In this document: piece after piece, positions 1 to 9,182 of the stretch
Layout: every line of letters starts with the position of its first letter
Numbering within the stretch: the first letter of the stretch is position 1
NCBI GenBank assembly: GCA_052139695.1
Contig: JBKQWF010000090.1
Span: forward strand, 1-62,988
From: PLGF01 sp052139695
GTDB taxonomy: Bacteria > Verrucomicrobiota > Verrucomicrobiia > Limisphaerales > Palsa-1400
Direction: 5' to 3'
DNA length: 62,988 nt
Notes under the pieces: generated by a model
What the model was told of the DNA's origin: nothing
The model's input: only the letters and a program-made list of their open reading frames with translations
Databases searched by the model: none
Made by a program: the position numbers and the translations under genes

Positions 1-237
1 CCACCACTGGAAAATTTCAAAAGCAGTTCCTCCATCGCAATGGCGGCCAGGAGCGCTTGCGGGCGCTGATTCTTTCCAAATCCCCCGTCTCTTGGCGTTT
101 ACAAAAATGAAAAGGTGCGTCCTAGCAATTGGGTTAATTGGGTTGATGTTACTTGCAAAAGGCTCTCCAGTCGGTATCATCTTAGGCGGTGTCGGGACAC
201 CGAAGCCAGCCACTGCCACAATAAAACGTAATCTGGA
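1..237. other. Left-edge non-coding stretch with a hairpin before the antiterminator gene
   Basis: I see no gene here. At 187-202 there is a perfect 7-bp stem (cggtgtc / gacaccg) with a 2-nt loop, 35 bp before the start of the NusG-like gene. It could be a leader hairpin or the end of an upstream transcript; no T-run follows, so it is not a classical terminator. Confidence 0.3.
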
Positions 238-837
238 ATGCAATCAACCCCCTCTGATGAGATAACCGCTTGGTTTTGTGCTGCATCCCAGCGCAAGCAC
301 GAGTACATCGCCGCCGCCCAATTGGCCGACCAGTACAAGGTGAAGGTTTTCGCTCCGCGCATTCGTTTCCGCCGCACCTCCGGCAGTGGCCCCAGGTGGG
401 CCACGGAAGCGCTCTTCCCCGGGTACTTTTTTGCCAAGATCGGCTTATCCGCGCTTCGCCGCGTGCATCACGCTCCGCAAGTGCGGGGAATCGTGCATTT
501 TGGCAGTTCGTGGCCGACCATCCCCGAACGGACGATTGAAGAGCTGGAAAAAGTGGTTGGCGGCACGGAAATCTATTCCATTTCACCCCAAGTTTCCGCG
601 GGGGACTCCGTCAAGATTATCGAAGGGACCTTTCATGGCTTTGAAGCCCTCGTCACGCGGGTGATGCCGACCCGGGAGCGAGTGGCCGTCCTGCTGGATT
701 TTCTGGGCCGCCAAACCGTCGTGGAACTCAATGCTGGAGCCGTGATCAATAGCGCGGAGGAGCGCACTTTGTTATTCAGGATCGGCCCGAACGAGGGGTT
801 GGTCGCTGAAGATCCGCAGGTCCCTTCTCGTCGTTGA
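238..837 (+). CDS. NusG/RfaH-type transcription antiterminator of the exopolysaccharide locus
   Basis: A 199-residue protein with the NusG N-terminal (NGN) layout. It opens with an AWFCAASQRKHEYIAA segment, has the LFPGYFFAKI core around residue 60, and carries a KOW-type segment (SAGDSVKIIEGTFHGFEALV) around residues 120-140. The size and order fit specialised NusG paralogs such as RfaH, UpxY and LoaP, which bind RNA polymerase and let it read through long polysaccharide operons. It lies at the far end of the polysaccharide cluster and on the opposite strand, so it is probably expressed separately. The role in this locus is inferred from family and position. The last 15 residues are non-conserved. 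Confidence 0.85.
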   Translation: MQSTPSDEITAWFCAASQRKHEYIAAAQLADQYKVKVFAPRIRFRRTSGSGPRWATEALFPGYFFAKIGLSALRRVHHAPQVRGIVHFGSSWPTIPERTIEELEKVVGGTEIYSISPQVSAGDSVKIIEGTFHGFEALVTRVMPTRERVAVLLDFLGRQTVVELNAGAVINSAEERTLLFRIGPNEGLVAEDPQVPSRR

Positions 838-1331
838 TGAACGACCTTTCTAGGCTAGGGCTCGGGCAAAATGCCTATTTTCCTTCAACAGCGAAGAATT
901 CTGCGCCGCCGTTTGTGACGATAGAGTGAATTCCCAGGATCGATGAACAGCGAAATCCGAAGGGATTCAAAATGCTCTGACAGGTCAGCGTTCATCCAAA
1001 TTGCCGAAGCCAGATTTTCATTTCCACGGTCCAACCCAAACTGTTGTCTCTGAATCCTTTTCGCCCTCAAGCACGGGCGGAAACGAACTACCTTGCTTTA
1101 TTTGCGCCTCTTGCAAACATAAGCATTGATTACTGTCCGGTTGTTTTGATTGTGTGCGCATTTCGCCGAATCATGTCCTAAAACGTAAAGCCGCCTGAGG
1201 CATTCTTTGCCAAAGTAAGGGCCGATGACTAAACAACAGTCAACCAAGCGACGCTCGCGCAAGAATTTGCAGGAACATGTTCGCGTTCGCCGTTGGACCG
1301 GATACAAACAACGAACAAGAATGACACACAA
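838..1331. other. Intergenic region before the first PEP-CTERM gene
   Basis: About 490 bp without a convincing gene. Short open frames on both strands have no recognisable motif. It presumably holds the promoter of the PEP-CTERM gene at 1332; I could not pick a clear -35/-10 pair. Confidence 0.3.
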
Positions 1332-1853
1332 ATGAAGAAACTGATTCTCTCAGCCCTTTGTGGCGCCTTTGGATGCTCCCTATCCTCCAACGCCGCCATC
1401 GACATCACTGTCAATGGTACGGAATATGCCGTGACAACGGTAAGTTTCGACACACCCGGCACTGCTTTCCCGAGCTCCCTCGTAAGTGCTTTGCAATCAC
1501 AGACCCCTTTTTATACCGGCCTAATAAATCATTATGCTACTGCAGGCACCTTTGACACGGCTTATTACAATGCCGTAGTGGCCGCGGGCGGTAATATACA
1601 AGATGCGGCAAATGTTGTTTTTGCCTATGACGCATCATCCGGCTTCATTCAAGGCATAAATGACAATGCTACTATTGTTCAGGGTATATTTCCGAATACC
1701 CCCCTCAATCAACCTTGGAATTTTGCAGAAGTCACAGTAGTATCAGCCGTCCCCGAACCAGGCGCTTATGGCGCATTGGCTGGGATTGGCCTGTTGGCCG
1801 TTTCGCTTCGTCGTAAACTCGGTCAGAGAATAGCCTGGGCAATCAGGCACTAA
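1332..1853 (+). CDS. Small PEP-CTERM sorted exported protein
   Basis: A protein of 173 residues starting at the ATG at 1332 (MKKLILSALCGAFGCSLSS), which gives a normal signal peptide; the frame is open 39 bp further upstream but that adds an unlikely polar tail. The mature part is small, polar and Thr/Asn-rich. The C-terminus has the PEP-CTERM signal: VPEPGAYG, then a hydrophobic stretch (ALAGIGLLAVSL), then a basic RRK cluster. Such proteins are exported and processed by an exosortase at the PEP motif, and one is encoded at 4858-6483. The tail after the basic cluster is unusually long (about 12 residues). The function of the mature domain is unknown. Confidence 0.85.
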   Translation: MKKLILSALCGAFGCSLSSNAAIDITVNGTEYAVTTVSFDTPGTAFPSSLVSALQSQTPFYTGLINHYATAGTFDTAYYNAVVAAGGNIQDAANVVFAYDASSGFIQGINDNATIVQGIFPNTPLNQPWNFAEVTVVSAVPEPGAYGALAGIGLLAVSLRRKLGQRIAWAIRH

Positions 1854-1884
1854 CAAAGCCCCTCAACAATCGTCCAAGAAAAAG

Positions 1885-1913
1885 GCGGACTCCTTGGGGA
1901 ATCCGCATTTCTG
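1885..1913 (+). terminator. Probable terminator of the first PEP-CTERM gene
   Basis: A 9-bp stem with one mismatch (gcggactcc / ggaatccgc, loop ttgg) begins about 31 bp after the stop codon and is followed by a short, weak T-rich stretch (atttctgtt). Confidence 0.5.
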
Positions 1914-2314
1914 TTGACAACAGGTTAGCAGTCTGCTGTATGTCACCCTGATTTGGTTCGCTCAGGCCTGGCCCGAACCGCCTAGAGGACGGGCTATCCG
2001 GCACCGAGCCATTCGCCGGGGATTAGATCAGATATCAGAGCCGCCGCGGTTCGCAAACCGTGAAAAGAAAGCCCCCGATTCCCGTCTTCCTCACCTGTGG
2101 TCTGTAAATCCGAGCAGGCCATGGTGCATAGCTCGTTTTGCCGGAGCACCGCTTCATCAACGGAACTTCGAGATTAACGCCTCCCTGTATGGATATGGAA
2201 GTTCCAGCTTCCATGATGCGTTTACGGGCTGCAAATTAATGTTCGCCAGAACGATTGGAGACTGGCTAGGGCAGTGCGATACGGTTCATGCGCTCTGCAT
2301 TTTCTGGACAGGCC
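1914..2314. other. Intergenic region at the converging ends of two units
   Basis: About 400 bp between the terminator of the PEP-CTERM gene and the end of the leftward polysaccharide cluster. I see no gene or clear repeat. Confidence 0.3.
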
Positions 2315-3100
2315 TCATCCATTCCTGAGTCGGAAGAGAGCGTTGAAATACTCAAGCCTGCCGTCATGAGCCCCGTAGTGTAAATCGTAAAAGCCGTGTA
2401 GGTAAAATGAATACCCATGCAATACTGTTTTGAGCTTAGAAAGACTGGTGTGATCGCCATCGTCCTCGAACAATGTTGCCTCCGTCAAAATGCAACTGAT
2501 TTTCCTCCGCTCGAGCATCCGCGAAGCCCCAGATAGCACCTGCAAATCGAATCCCTCTGTATCTGTCTTGAGAATGTGAATATGCTCGATCTCCCGTTCT
2601 TTTGCGAAAGAATCCACCGTTTGGACCGTAACGCACTCGAAAGACTCGCCAACGGTTGATGATATAACTTTGCCGGACTGGTGTAGTGGATTCGAAATAG
2701 ACGGCGCACGGATTTCCCCCGTCCGATCCATCAAAGCCATGTGCTCACAATGGATTTGATCGTTGCGTCTGACACTGCGCACGAGTTCCTCGTAGATAAG
2801 CTGAAAAGGTTCAAACGCAAAAATCACCGCTTCGGGAAAGCTTCTTGCGTACCACAGCGCGGATTGGCCGATATTAGCTCCTACGTCAAAAATAACCGCC
2901 CTTTCACCAGCTGTTGCCTTTGGATAGTTTCTTGCATCGTAGGAGAACGCCCCATGTTTGGCCGAATCAACGCGAAATCCTAGCCGTTGCATGAAACGCT
3001 GAAAAGCAAATTTATTGACTTCGTTTTGAAACTTCATGGTTTTAGAAGCCCGCATGTGCGGGTCAGTGGAGAAGGATAGTGTGGGACTGAAGCGATCCAC
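2315..3100 (-). CDS. FkbM-family SAM-dependent methyltransferase
   Basis: A protein of 261 residues. The SAM-binding motif I is VIFDVGANIGQSALWYA around residues 70-85, followed by an acidic strand end (FAFEPF) and the FkbM-typical HILKTDTEGFDLQVLSGA segment near residue 180. FkbM proteins O-methylate sugars or polyketides; here a sugar residue of the exopolysaccharide is the likely target. The start is probably the GTG at 3100, only 7 bp after the previous stop and preceded by a TAAGG Shine-Dalgarno; ATGs at 3055 and 3037 are alternatives. It is the last gene of the leftward cluster. Confidence 0.85.
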   Translation of the reverse strand: MDRFSPTLSFSTDPHMRASKTMKFQNEVNKFAFQRFMQRLGFRVDSAKHGAFSYDARNYPKATAGERAVIFDVGANIGQSALWYARSFPEAVIFAFEPFQLIYEELVRSVRRNDQIHCEHMALMDRTGEIRAPSISNPLHQSGKVISSTVGESFECVTVQTVDSFAKEREIEHIHILKTDTEGFDLQVLSGASRMLERRKISCILTEATLFEDDGDHTSLSKLKTVLHGYSFYLHGFYDLHYGAHDGRLEYFNALFRLRNG

Positions 3101-3107
3101 ATCAGCC

Positions 3108-4781
3108 TTACGGCATAGCGAGCTTGTAGAATCGGACGTTCCGGTTTGTCGATAGCAGGTCGGTGAAGTGGAACAAACCCGTGGCGAGTGTCACGGTCTG
3201 GAGTGGCAGCCAGACAGGATCCTCCAGATTGGTGCATGCGACGACGACGACGACAGAATTCGCAGGGCCGTTGATATCGAATCCGAATTGATTGGCGCGC
3301 ACCCCAAAGCCGGCGGCGCTGGTTTGGATCATTGGGCTCCAAAGCTCGGCCGGGACATCGCCAAGGGTGGAACTCCACCCGTCTGCGCCATACATATAAT
3401 AGATCGTGGCGTTATAGTCGGAACTGAACGCACCCAAGCCAACCGCGGGGGCGTTTCCTGGACAATAAACACTCCCAAGGCTGTCGCAACCGCTGAAGGC
3501 GCTGGCGCCGATACTCGTGACGCTGGCTGGGATCGTGACGCTGGCCAGGCCGTAGCAGTTTTCAAATGCCCCGGCGCCAATGCTGCTGACGCCACTGCCT
3601 AAAGAGACAATGGCCAGGCTGGAACAGCCATCAAACGCATAATCTCCAAAATGGGTGACGCTGCCGGGGATCGTAACGCTGGCCAGATTGGTGCAGAGAA
3701 AGAAAGCGCTGTCTCCGATACTGGTGGCGCCGGCGCCAAGCGTCACATTAGTCAGGCTAAAACAGGCCTCGAACGCCTCCGACCCGGCATTGGTCACGCT
3801 GCCAGGAATAAGCACATTCGTCAGGCCACACCCGAAGAAAGCTGAGTCTCCAAGGCTTGTGACGCTGCTGGGAATCGCGACCCCGGAGAGGTTGGAACAA
3901 AAGGCAAACCCATAGTCGCCGATGTGACGGACGCTACCGGGAATGCTGTAACCTCCCGCGATGCCGCCAGGAAAACTCACGAGGGTCGCTTGATCTTTGT
4001 CAAACAAAACTCCACCCCGACTGCTAAAAGTGGGATTTTGCGCGACCACCGTAATCGTCGCCAGGTTGTAGCATTGCTGAAAGGCCTCTTGCCCAATGCT
4101 CGCAACGCCGGAGGGAATAGTGAGAGTGGCCAAGCCGGTCGCGTAAAAGGCGAAATTCCCAAGGTTGACGACGCTGCTGGGAATCGTGACGCCAGTCAGG
4201 CTGGCGCCGAAGGCGAAGGCATAATCGGCAATGTTGGTCACGCCGCCTGGAATGGTGTAGCTCCCTCCCAGTCCACCCGGATATTCGACAAGCATTGTCA
4301 GGTTCTTATCGAACAACGCGTTGTTAGTACTGCTATAAAACGCGTTTGCGGCCTCTACCGTGATTGAAGCCAGGCTGGAGCAGCCGGCGAACGGAGCATC
4401 TCCGAAGTTGGTGACGCTGGGGGGAATGGTAATGTTGGTTAAGCTCGCACAACGGGCAAAGGCGAAGTTTCCGATGCTGGCGACGCCGTTGCTGAGCGTG
4501 GCGTTGGTCAGGCCTGAGCACAGAGTGAACGCCCCATCTCCGATGCTGGTCACAGTGCCGGGAATCGTGATGCTGGCCAAGCTGGAGGAATAAGAGAACG
4601 CCGATTGCCCGATGGCGGCAACAGGAAAGCCATTAATCGTGCCAGGAATGGTGACGACCCCGCCGAGCCCGGAGTAGCCAATAATCGTAATCGCACCGCT
4701 GTTCGTTGTGTAACTGAATTGGGCTTGCGCCGCCTCTGATACAACCAATAGTGAAAGAATTACCGGGATGGCCAAGTTCAT
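3108..4781 (-). CDS. Exported BspA-type leucine-rich-repeat surface protein
   Basis: 557 residues from the ATG at 4781. It has a signal peptide (MNLAIPVILSLLVVSEAAQAQ) and about 15 repeats of roughly 22-23 residues with the pattern VTIPxSVTxIGxxAFxxCxxL, the BspA/LRR_5 form of leucine-rich repeat. Two insertions (NAFYSSTNNALFDKN and NPTFSSRGGVLFDKD) are the variant repeat also found in BspA proteins. A beta-rich C-terminal region of about 90 residues follows (from about residue 470). There is no PEP-CTERM tail. BspA-like proteins are surface adhesins; a role here in binding matrix is inferred from the position between the exosortase and a methyltransferase. Confidence 0.85.
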   Translation of the reverse strand: MNLAIPVILSLLVVSEAAQAQFSYTTNSGAITIIGYSGLGGVVTIPGTINGFPVAAIGQSAFSYSSSLASITIPGTVTSIGDGAFTLCSGLTNATLSNGVASIGNFAFARCASLTNITIPPSVTNFGDAPFAGCSSLASITVEAANAFYSSTNNALFDKNLTMLVEYPGGLGGSYTIPGGVTNIADYAFAFGASLTGVTIPSSVVNLGNFAFYATGLATLTIPSGVASIGQEAFQQCYNLATITVVAQNPTFSSRGGVLFDKDQATLVSFPGGIAGGYSIPGSVRHIGDYGFAFCSNLSGVAIPSSVTSLGDSAFFGCGLTNVLIPGSVTNAGSEAFEACFSLTNVTLGAGATSIGDSAFFLCTNLASVTIPGSVTHFGDYAFDGCSSLAIVSLGSGVSSIGAGAFENCYGLASVTIPASVTSIGASAFSGCDSLGSVYCPGNAPAVGLGAFSSDYNATIYYMYGADGWSSTLGDVPAELWSPMIQTSAAGFGVRANQFGFDINGPANSVVVVVACTNLEDPVWLPLQTVTLATGLFHFTDLLSTNRNVRFYKLAMP

Positions 4782-4857
4782 CAATCGTTGAGGCGAGGAG
4801 CCTTTGATCTTTCGCTGGTTGCAATTTGCCGGCTCATGCTGACGAGGCAAAAAACGC

Positions 4858-6483
4858 TCATTTGCCGGGATGGCCAAGCCAGGGCCGGATCAAAAAGGGG
4901 AACTGCTTCTTCAGGAGGGCTGTGGCATCATCACTGGCATCGGGTCCACGCACCACAATTTCGAGGACCTGCTGACCAAGGTTGCGTTCACCTGACAGGA
5001 CGGAGCGCAAGCGACCGGCTTGCGCTCCGCTCTCCAGCGGGGGTTTGTCGCCGAAGCCGCGGTAGTCGGACCATAGCGTGTAAAACACATGCGAAAGGAG
5101 GCCTTCGCTCTCAAAGGTCTCGTGCCGGAAGGACAAACCAATCCCATTCGCCTGCATGCTGACCTGCCCCAAATCATCGACGAGTCGCGCTCCAGCCGCG
5201 GGGAAGCAGATTTCCGGGCGATGACCATTGGCAAGCTGGCGGGAGTTTCTGCCGGGTTCCCACCGCAGGAAGAAAGCGCTCCATCGATTGCCCTCTTCGT
5301 CCTGCCAGGAAGCAGATTCGCTGTGAGAACAACGCAAAATCGCCAAGGAATTCTCGGGCACTTTCCCTTTCTTGAAGCCACTGCTGTCCTCGGGCCAATG
5401 GACGGTCCATCGGGGATTGGGAATCAGATGACTTTCATGCGAGCGATACCATGTCTCCGTGGCCGCTTCCGTCCCCCCAAGCCAGCCGATCACACTCAAC
5501 CCGGCCCAGAACGAGATTGGCGGAAAGAAGAACGATGGCGCCGCGCTTCCCCGGCTGGGTTGCGCCTCACGCGACCTGATCAAATAGGCAAACCCGATCA
5601 GGCTGGGAAGGACGATGACCATAATCAGAAGGCCGGCGGCGTCATGCCAGGCTTCCATTTGCCTAAAGCCTCGATGAGCCGCCGCCCAGACCAAAAAAGT
5701 CGTCCGCGAGAGATTGGCCACGAGCACAAAGAGCAGTGAACCTCCGAGCAGACAGAGGCGCTTGAATAGCCCAAACCGGTACATTTCCCCGAGGAAGAGC
5801 GAGAGCATGAGCGCCGATTGCAGAGAACGCACACCGCTGCAGGCTTCATCAATGCCGACAACGCCGGCGCCAATTTTAACTAAATTGCCATCCTGGAGCG
5901 CGGGGATGCCGATCCAGTCAGCCACATCGACAGTCAAGCCGGCGACGAACCGCATCAATCCTTGGATGACCATTTGTTCCAACTCCATCGGCCATGGAAC
6001 GGCGATCAGCGCGAAGGCGAGCGGCGGCGAGAAGAACCGAACCCAGGGCCAGCCGCCTAGCCAATAGAGAAGGCAAAAGCTGAGTCCCAGTACCTGAAAA
6101 CCATGCAGCCAGTAAATCAGGCGCCACTCAGGATTGGCCTCCACAGCCAGCCGGAACGGCAGCACAAACAACAGGAGCCCTCCGCTAATAAAGCCGACCG
6201 CCGTCGCGTGACCGTTCCGAGCGGCCATCGGACGGTCAGGCCAACGGCACCAGACGAGGACGGCCGTCAGCAGGGGCACCAGATAACCATAGCTGTATTG
6301 CGCGTTGACCTGCCACTCCGCCCGCAATTCGTCGAAGAATATGAACCAGCAAGCGCCCAGCGCGAGCAAAACCAGAGCTGGGCCCGCCCCAATCCGCTTC
6401 CACGACAGCAGATCGTGCAGCAGCGGCACGCCCGGGTAGGAGGGAGAACGCGATAACGAAACGTTTTGCGGCTGGTCAGACAC
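4858..6483 (-). CDS. Exosortase fused to an EpsI domain
   Basis: 541 residues from a GTG at 6483, 14 bp after the preceding stop. The first 330 residues form a multi-spanning membrane domain with the exosortase catalytic set: Cys215 in GIDEACSGVRSLQSALM, Arg260 in ANLSRTTFLVW, and His280 in AWHDAAGLL. The last 200 residues are an extracytoplasmic EpsI-like domain (WTVHWPEDSSGFKKG... CFPAAGARL). Exosortases are membrane transpeptidase-like enzymes that cleave PEP-CTERM tails. Fusion to EpsI is known in several lineages. It lies inside the polysaccharide operon, consistent with the long-noted coupling of PEP-CTERM sorting and polysaccharide production. The four PEP-CTERM proteins in this window are candidate substrates. 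The exosortase subtype cannot be fixed by eye. Confidence 0.9.
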   Translation of the reverse strand: MSDQPQNVSLSRSPSYPGVPLLHDLLSWKRIGAGPALVLLALGACWFIFFDELRAEWQVNAQYSYGYLVPLLTAVLVWCRWPDRPMAARNGHATAVGFISGGLLLFVLPFRLAVEANPEWRLIYWLHGFQVLGLSFCLLYWLGGWPWVRFFSPPLAFALIAVPWPMELEQMVIQGLMRFVAGLTVDVADWIGIPALQDGNLVKIGAGVVGIDEACSGVRSLQSALMLSLFLGEMYRFGLFKRLCLLGGSLLFVLVANLSRTTFLVWAAAHRGFRQMEAWHDAAGLLIMVIVLPSLIGFAYLIRSREAQPSRGSAAPSFFFPPISFWAGLSVIGWLGGTEAATETWYRSHESHLIPNPRWTVHWPEDSSGFKKGKVPENSLAILRCSHSESASWQDEEGNRWSAFFLRWEPGRNSRQLANGHRPEICFPAAGARLVDDLGQVSMQANGIGLSFRHETFESEGLLSHVFYTLWSDYRGFGDKPPLESGAQAGRLRSVLSGERNLGQQVLEIVVRGPDASDDATALLKKQFPFLIRPWLGHPGK

Positions 6484-6497
6484 TTTGGGTAATCTCT

Positions 6498-7316
6498 TTA
6501 TTTGACGCGGCTTGGGTTTACAGGGCAGAGTTCCGGCATCCGATCCCGATATTGCCACAGCACCAACGGCAATTGCAACGCTCTCATGTAACGTGGCAGA
6601 AACCGGCTGGGATTTGACGCACAACGAAAGAGCCATCCCAGGATCCATTGGTCCGCCCAACCTGGAATTCGCACCTGATCCCCGCTAAGAAAACCGATGG
6701 CCGCTCCGATACAGTGGATGGCCGGGCAAATCTCGGAGCGTCTTTTTAGTTCTAAGCCCAGCTTTTCTTGCACGCCTCCACCCAGGCCGATAATCACGTG
6801 GCGCGGACGGCGTTCGTCAACCAGCTTGAGCAGCACATCGTCGGCAATGGCACCGCTCCCGTAGTGAGGAGCCACATAGCAATCTTCCCGCCGGATCGCA
6901 TAACCTTGCCCCGTCAGCCAGCGGAGACCATGTTCGAGCGAAATCTGCGAAGGCATCACCAAGAGCGCGACGCCCGGCTGGAGAAACTCTGGCCGCCTGA
7001 GCAGAAGTTCGAGATACTCCAAGCCTGAAACTCGCTGGATACGGTCCCGCATCATCAAATTCCACAGCAGAACCAAAAAGCCGCTGTCAGTAATCACCAG
7101 GTCCGCTTCCGTTAATGCCTGGCGGTAGGCGCGGTCGCGTCCCAATTCCAGCAGGGCCGGCGCGGCTGGAAAAATCACCAAGCCACCGCGGGCGCCGAGT
7201 TCCACAGCTTCCGGCGCGTCACCAACAAAGAATCGAACGCCGAGGATGCGGCGATAGTCGCGTTCGGCAAGTGGTGGAACGGCAAAGGACTTTTCTGGAT
7301 TCAGCATCGCCATCAT
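6498..7316 (-). CDS. WecG/TagA/CpsF-family glycosyltransferase
   Basis: 272 residues from the ATG at 7316, which overlaps the previous stop (ATGA); ATGs at 7313 and 7307 are alternatives. Family marks are TEADLVITDSGFLVLLWNL near residue 70, RVSGLEYLELLL, and HVIIGLGGGVQEKLGLEL with AIHCIGAAIGFLSGDQ toward the end. Family GT26 enzymes add N-acetylmannosaminuronic acid or a related sugar to a lipid-linked intermediate on the cytoplasmic face. The C-terminal WILGWLFRCASNPSRFLPRY segment resembles the usual membrane-associated tail. The exact sugar is unknown. Confidence 0.85.
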   Translation of the reverse strand: MMAMLNPEKSFAVPPLAERDYRRILGVRFFVGDAPEAVELGARGGLVIFPAAPALLELGRDRAYRQALTEADLVITDSGFLVLLWNLMMRDRIQRVSGLEYLELLLRRPEFLQPGVALLVMPSQISLEHGLRWLTGQGYAIRREDCYVAPHYGSGAIADDVLLKLVDERRPRHVIIGLGGGVQEKLGLELKRRSEICPAIHCIGAAIGFLSGDQVRIPGWADQWILGWLFRCASNPSRFLPRYMRALQLPLVLWQYRDRMPELCPVNPSRVK

Positions 7317-7936
7317 CCGATTACTTGAGCTTCGGGCTGCCGCGCTCCGCGAGTGGCCCGCGCCACTTTTCTTTCCGGCGCAGACTGCCGCCAACGTCTC
7401 TTGACGGGCACACTGGGGTTGCCTGTGCAAAGCATGAAAGCAGGCTGATCGTGGGTGACCACGCTTCCCGCCGCAATCACCGCTTCGTTGCCGATCGTGA
7501 CTCCCGGGGCGACAAAGCTTTGCGCCCCCACCCAAGCCCCATCCGCGACCACGATCGGCCGGTTTCGAAAGGGCATGTTCGATTCACGATAGTCATGGTC
7601 GCCCGTGCAGAGAAAAACACGCTGGGAGATGCAACAATGCGCACCGATAGTCACCGGCTCAAAATTGAGAATGAACACCTCCTCACCGATCCAGGCGTGG
7701 TCACCGACAGACAGCTTCCAAGGCAAATGAATGTTCACGCGCGGCTTGATTACCACTCCGCGACCGATGCGCGCACCGAACCAGCGGAGCAGGATGCGTT
7801 TGAGGGCAGATGGAAACGGCAACGGAGTCAAAAAGAAAATGCACTTTATCGCGTACCAAACGGCCTCAACAGGCTTCGAACGGCCACGGTCGAGACCCTC
7901 CTTTGGGTCAAACAGATCAAGACGAACACGAGTCAT
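7313..7936 (-). CDS. WcaF-like hexapeptide-repeat acetyltransferase
   Basis: 207 residues from the ATG at 7936, which has an ideal AAGGAG at 7944-7949 with a 7-bp gap; the frame is open to a TTG at 7966 but the ribosome site decides the start. Left-handed beta-helix repeats run through residues 55-170 (IGRGVVIKPRVNI, IGEEVFILNFEPVTIGAHCCIS, IGNEAVIAAGSVV), with an active-site-type His in TGDHDY. The N-terminal part (WYAIKCIFFLTPLPFPSALKR) matches colanic-acid acetyltransferases. It likely O-acetylates the polysaccharide repeat unit. The tail is basic and non-conserved. Confidence 0.85.
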   Translation of the reverse strand: MTRVRLDLFDPKEGLDRGRSKPVEAVWYAIKCIFFLTPLPFPSALKRILLRWFGARIGRGVVIKPRVNIHLPWKLSVGDHAWIGEEVFILNFEPVTIGAHCCISQRVFLCTGDHDYRESNMPFRNRPIVVADGAWVGAQSFVAPGVTIGNEAVIAAGSVVTHDQPAFMLCTGNPSVPVKRRWRQSAPERKVARATRGARQPEAQVIG

Positions 7937-7959
7937 AAACATACTCCTTATCATTTCAA

Positions 7960-9099
7960 TTAACAATGGGCGGCACAGGCTTGGGCCAATGTCTCTACGA
8001 TGCGCGGCCAGGCGTAATACTTTTCGACCAATTCACGGCCATTTTCACCCCGCTGACGCCGTTCCAAATCCGAACTCTCCATCGCCAGGAGCAACGCCGC
8101 TGCCAGCGATTCCACGGTTGTTTCACATTCCCACCCGGCCTCAGCGTGGGAGATCTCGGGAAAGTTGCAGGCACGGGTGGCGGCCACCGGAACGCCGCAC
8201 GCCAAAGCTTCCAGCAAGCTCATGGAGAAGCCTTCCGAATAAGAGGGCAGAACGAAGACGTCCGCGGAACTGAGCAACGCCTTTTTGGCGGCGCCGGTCA
8301 TTTCTCCGGTAAATTGAACCTGGCTTTCCAGCTTCAACGAAGCCGCCAGCTCGCGCATTTCCTTGAGGTAGCCGCCTTCATCCGGCCCGGCGATCACCAG
8401 CTCCCAAGACAGGGTCTTTGGCCGCACGCGAGACCAAGCCGGGAAAAGGAGATCAAGACCTTTCTTCGGGTGAATCCGGCTTAAAAACAAGACTCGGCGG
8501 CTGCTCTTTTTAAGTTCTGGAATCAGCGGTGTGGCGATCGCCTCTGCCCTGACGCCAGGCTGACGGTAATCGTCCGCATTCAACCCATTCGGGACCACCA
8601 CGATCGGCGCCTTGATTCCGCGCGAGCGTATTTGGCCGGCTTCTTTATCTGTCAACGCGCGCCAGAGACGAATGCGCCGGAAATTCTCGTCCTCAAAGAG
8701 CCAATGGACCAACTGCTTCTTCCAACGCGAGCGCTGCAGGATATACGGCTCGAAAAAACCATGAACATGATAGACCAACGGCTTGCCTTGCCGCCGTGCT
8801 TCGCGGCCAAAGATGAAATTGGTTCCCACATACAAACCGTGGCCATGCAACACGTCGCAATTATTAACCAGTTGCGGGGCTTGCCGTTGCAACGCGGGAG
8901 AGTAGTAGGCGAAATCCGGTTTGAGACGTGGAAATTCTAAAACACCTGGAAGCGAGCGGCCCGTTTGGACGGCGCGCGTCGCGCAAAGCGCAGAACTCAG
9001 GCCGCTGGACAACATCTGCCGGTGCAAAGCGGTCGTGCTCGAGCCCAGTCCTCCGCCCTGGAGCGGCTCAATCGATTGAGTAAAATGCAAGTGTTTCAT
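7960..9099 (-). CDS. GT4-family glycosyltransferase
   Basis: 379 residues from the ATG at 9099. The N-terminus has the GGGLGSSTTALH acceptor-site loop; the C-terminal half has RRVLFLSRIHPKKGLDLL and the E-x7-E region ADVFVLPSYSEGFSMSLLEALACGVPVAA, both standard for retaining GT-B transferases of family 4. It probably adds one sugar of the repeat unit from a nucleotide-sugar donor. The stop is 23 bp before the acetyltransferase start, so the two genes are tightly linked. Confidence 0.88.
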   Translation of the reverse strand: MKHLHFTQSIEPLQGGGLGSSTTALHRQMLSSGLSSALCATRAVQTGRSLPGVLEFPRLKPDFAYYSPALQRQAPQLVNNCDVLHGHGLYVGTNFIFGREARRQGKPLVYHVHGFFEPYILQRSRWKKQLVHWLFEDENFRRIRLWRALTDKEAGQIRSRGIKAPIVVVPNGLNADDYRQPGVRAEAIATPLIPELKKSSRRVLFLSRIHPKKGLDLLFPAWSRVRPKTLSWELVIAGPDEGGYLKEMRELAASLKLESQVQFTGEMTGAAKKALLSSADVFVLPSYSEGFSMSLLEALACGVPVAATRACNFPEISHAEAGWECETTVESLAAALLLAMESSDLERRQRGENGRELVEKYYAWPRIVETLAQACAAHC

Positions 9100-9182
9100 G
9101 GGGGCGATCACACAAGAACGGAAACGGTTCGGCAGCCTTTCCTGAAAAAAGTGCCACGGCTGTGATAGGCAAAGATTTGGGG

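Noticed and set aside
5089..5739. A 216-codon open frame opposite the exosortase gene
   Set aside because: Antisense to a gene with an intact catalytic triad; no motif and biased composition.
7115..7963. A 282-codon open frame on the + strand
   Set aside because: It lies opposite the acetyltransferase and WecG-type genes, whose motifs are clear. Its translation is Arg/His/Pro-rich with no family, as expected of antisense frames in GC-rich DNA.
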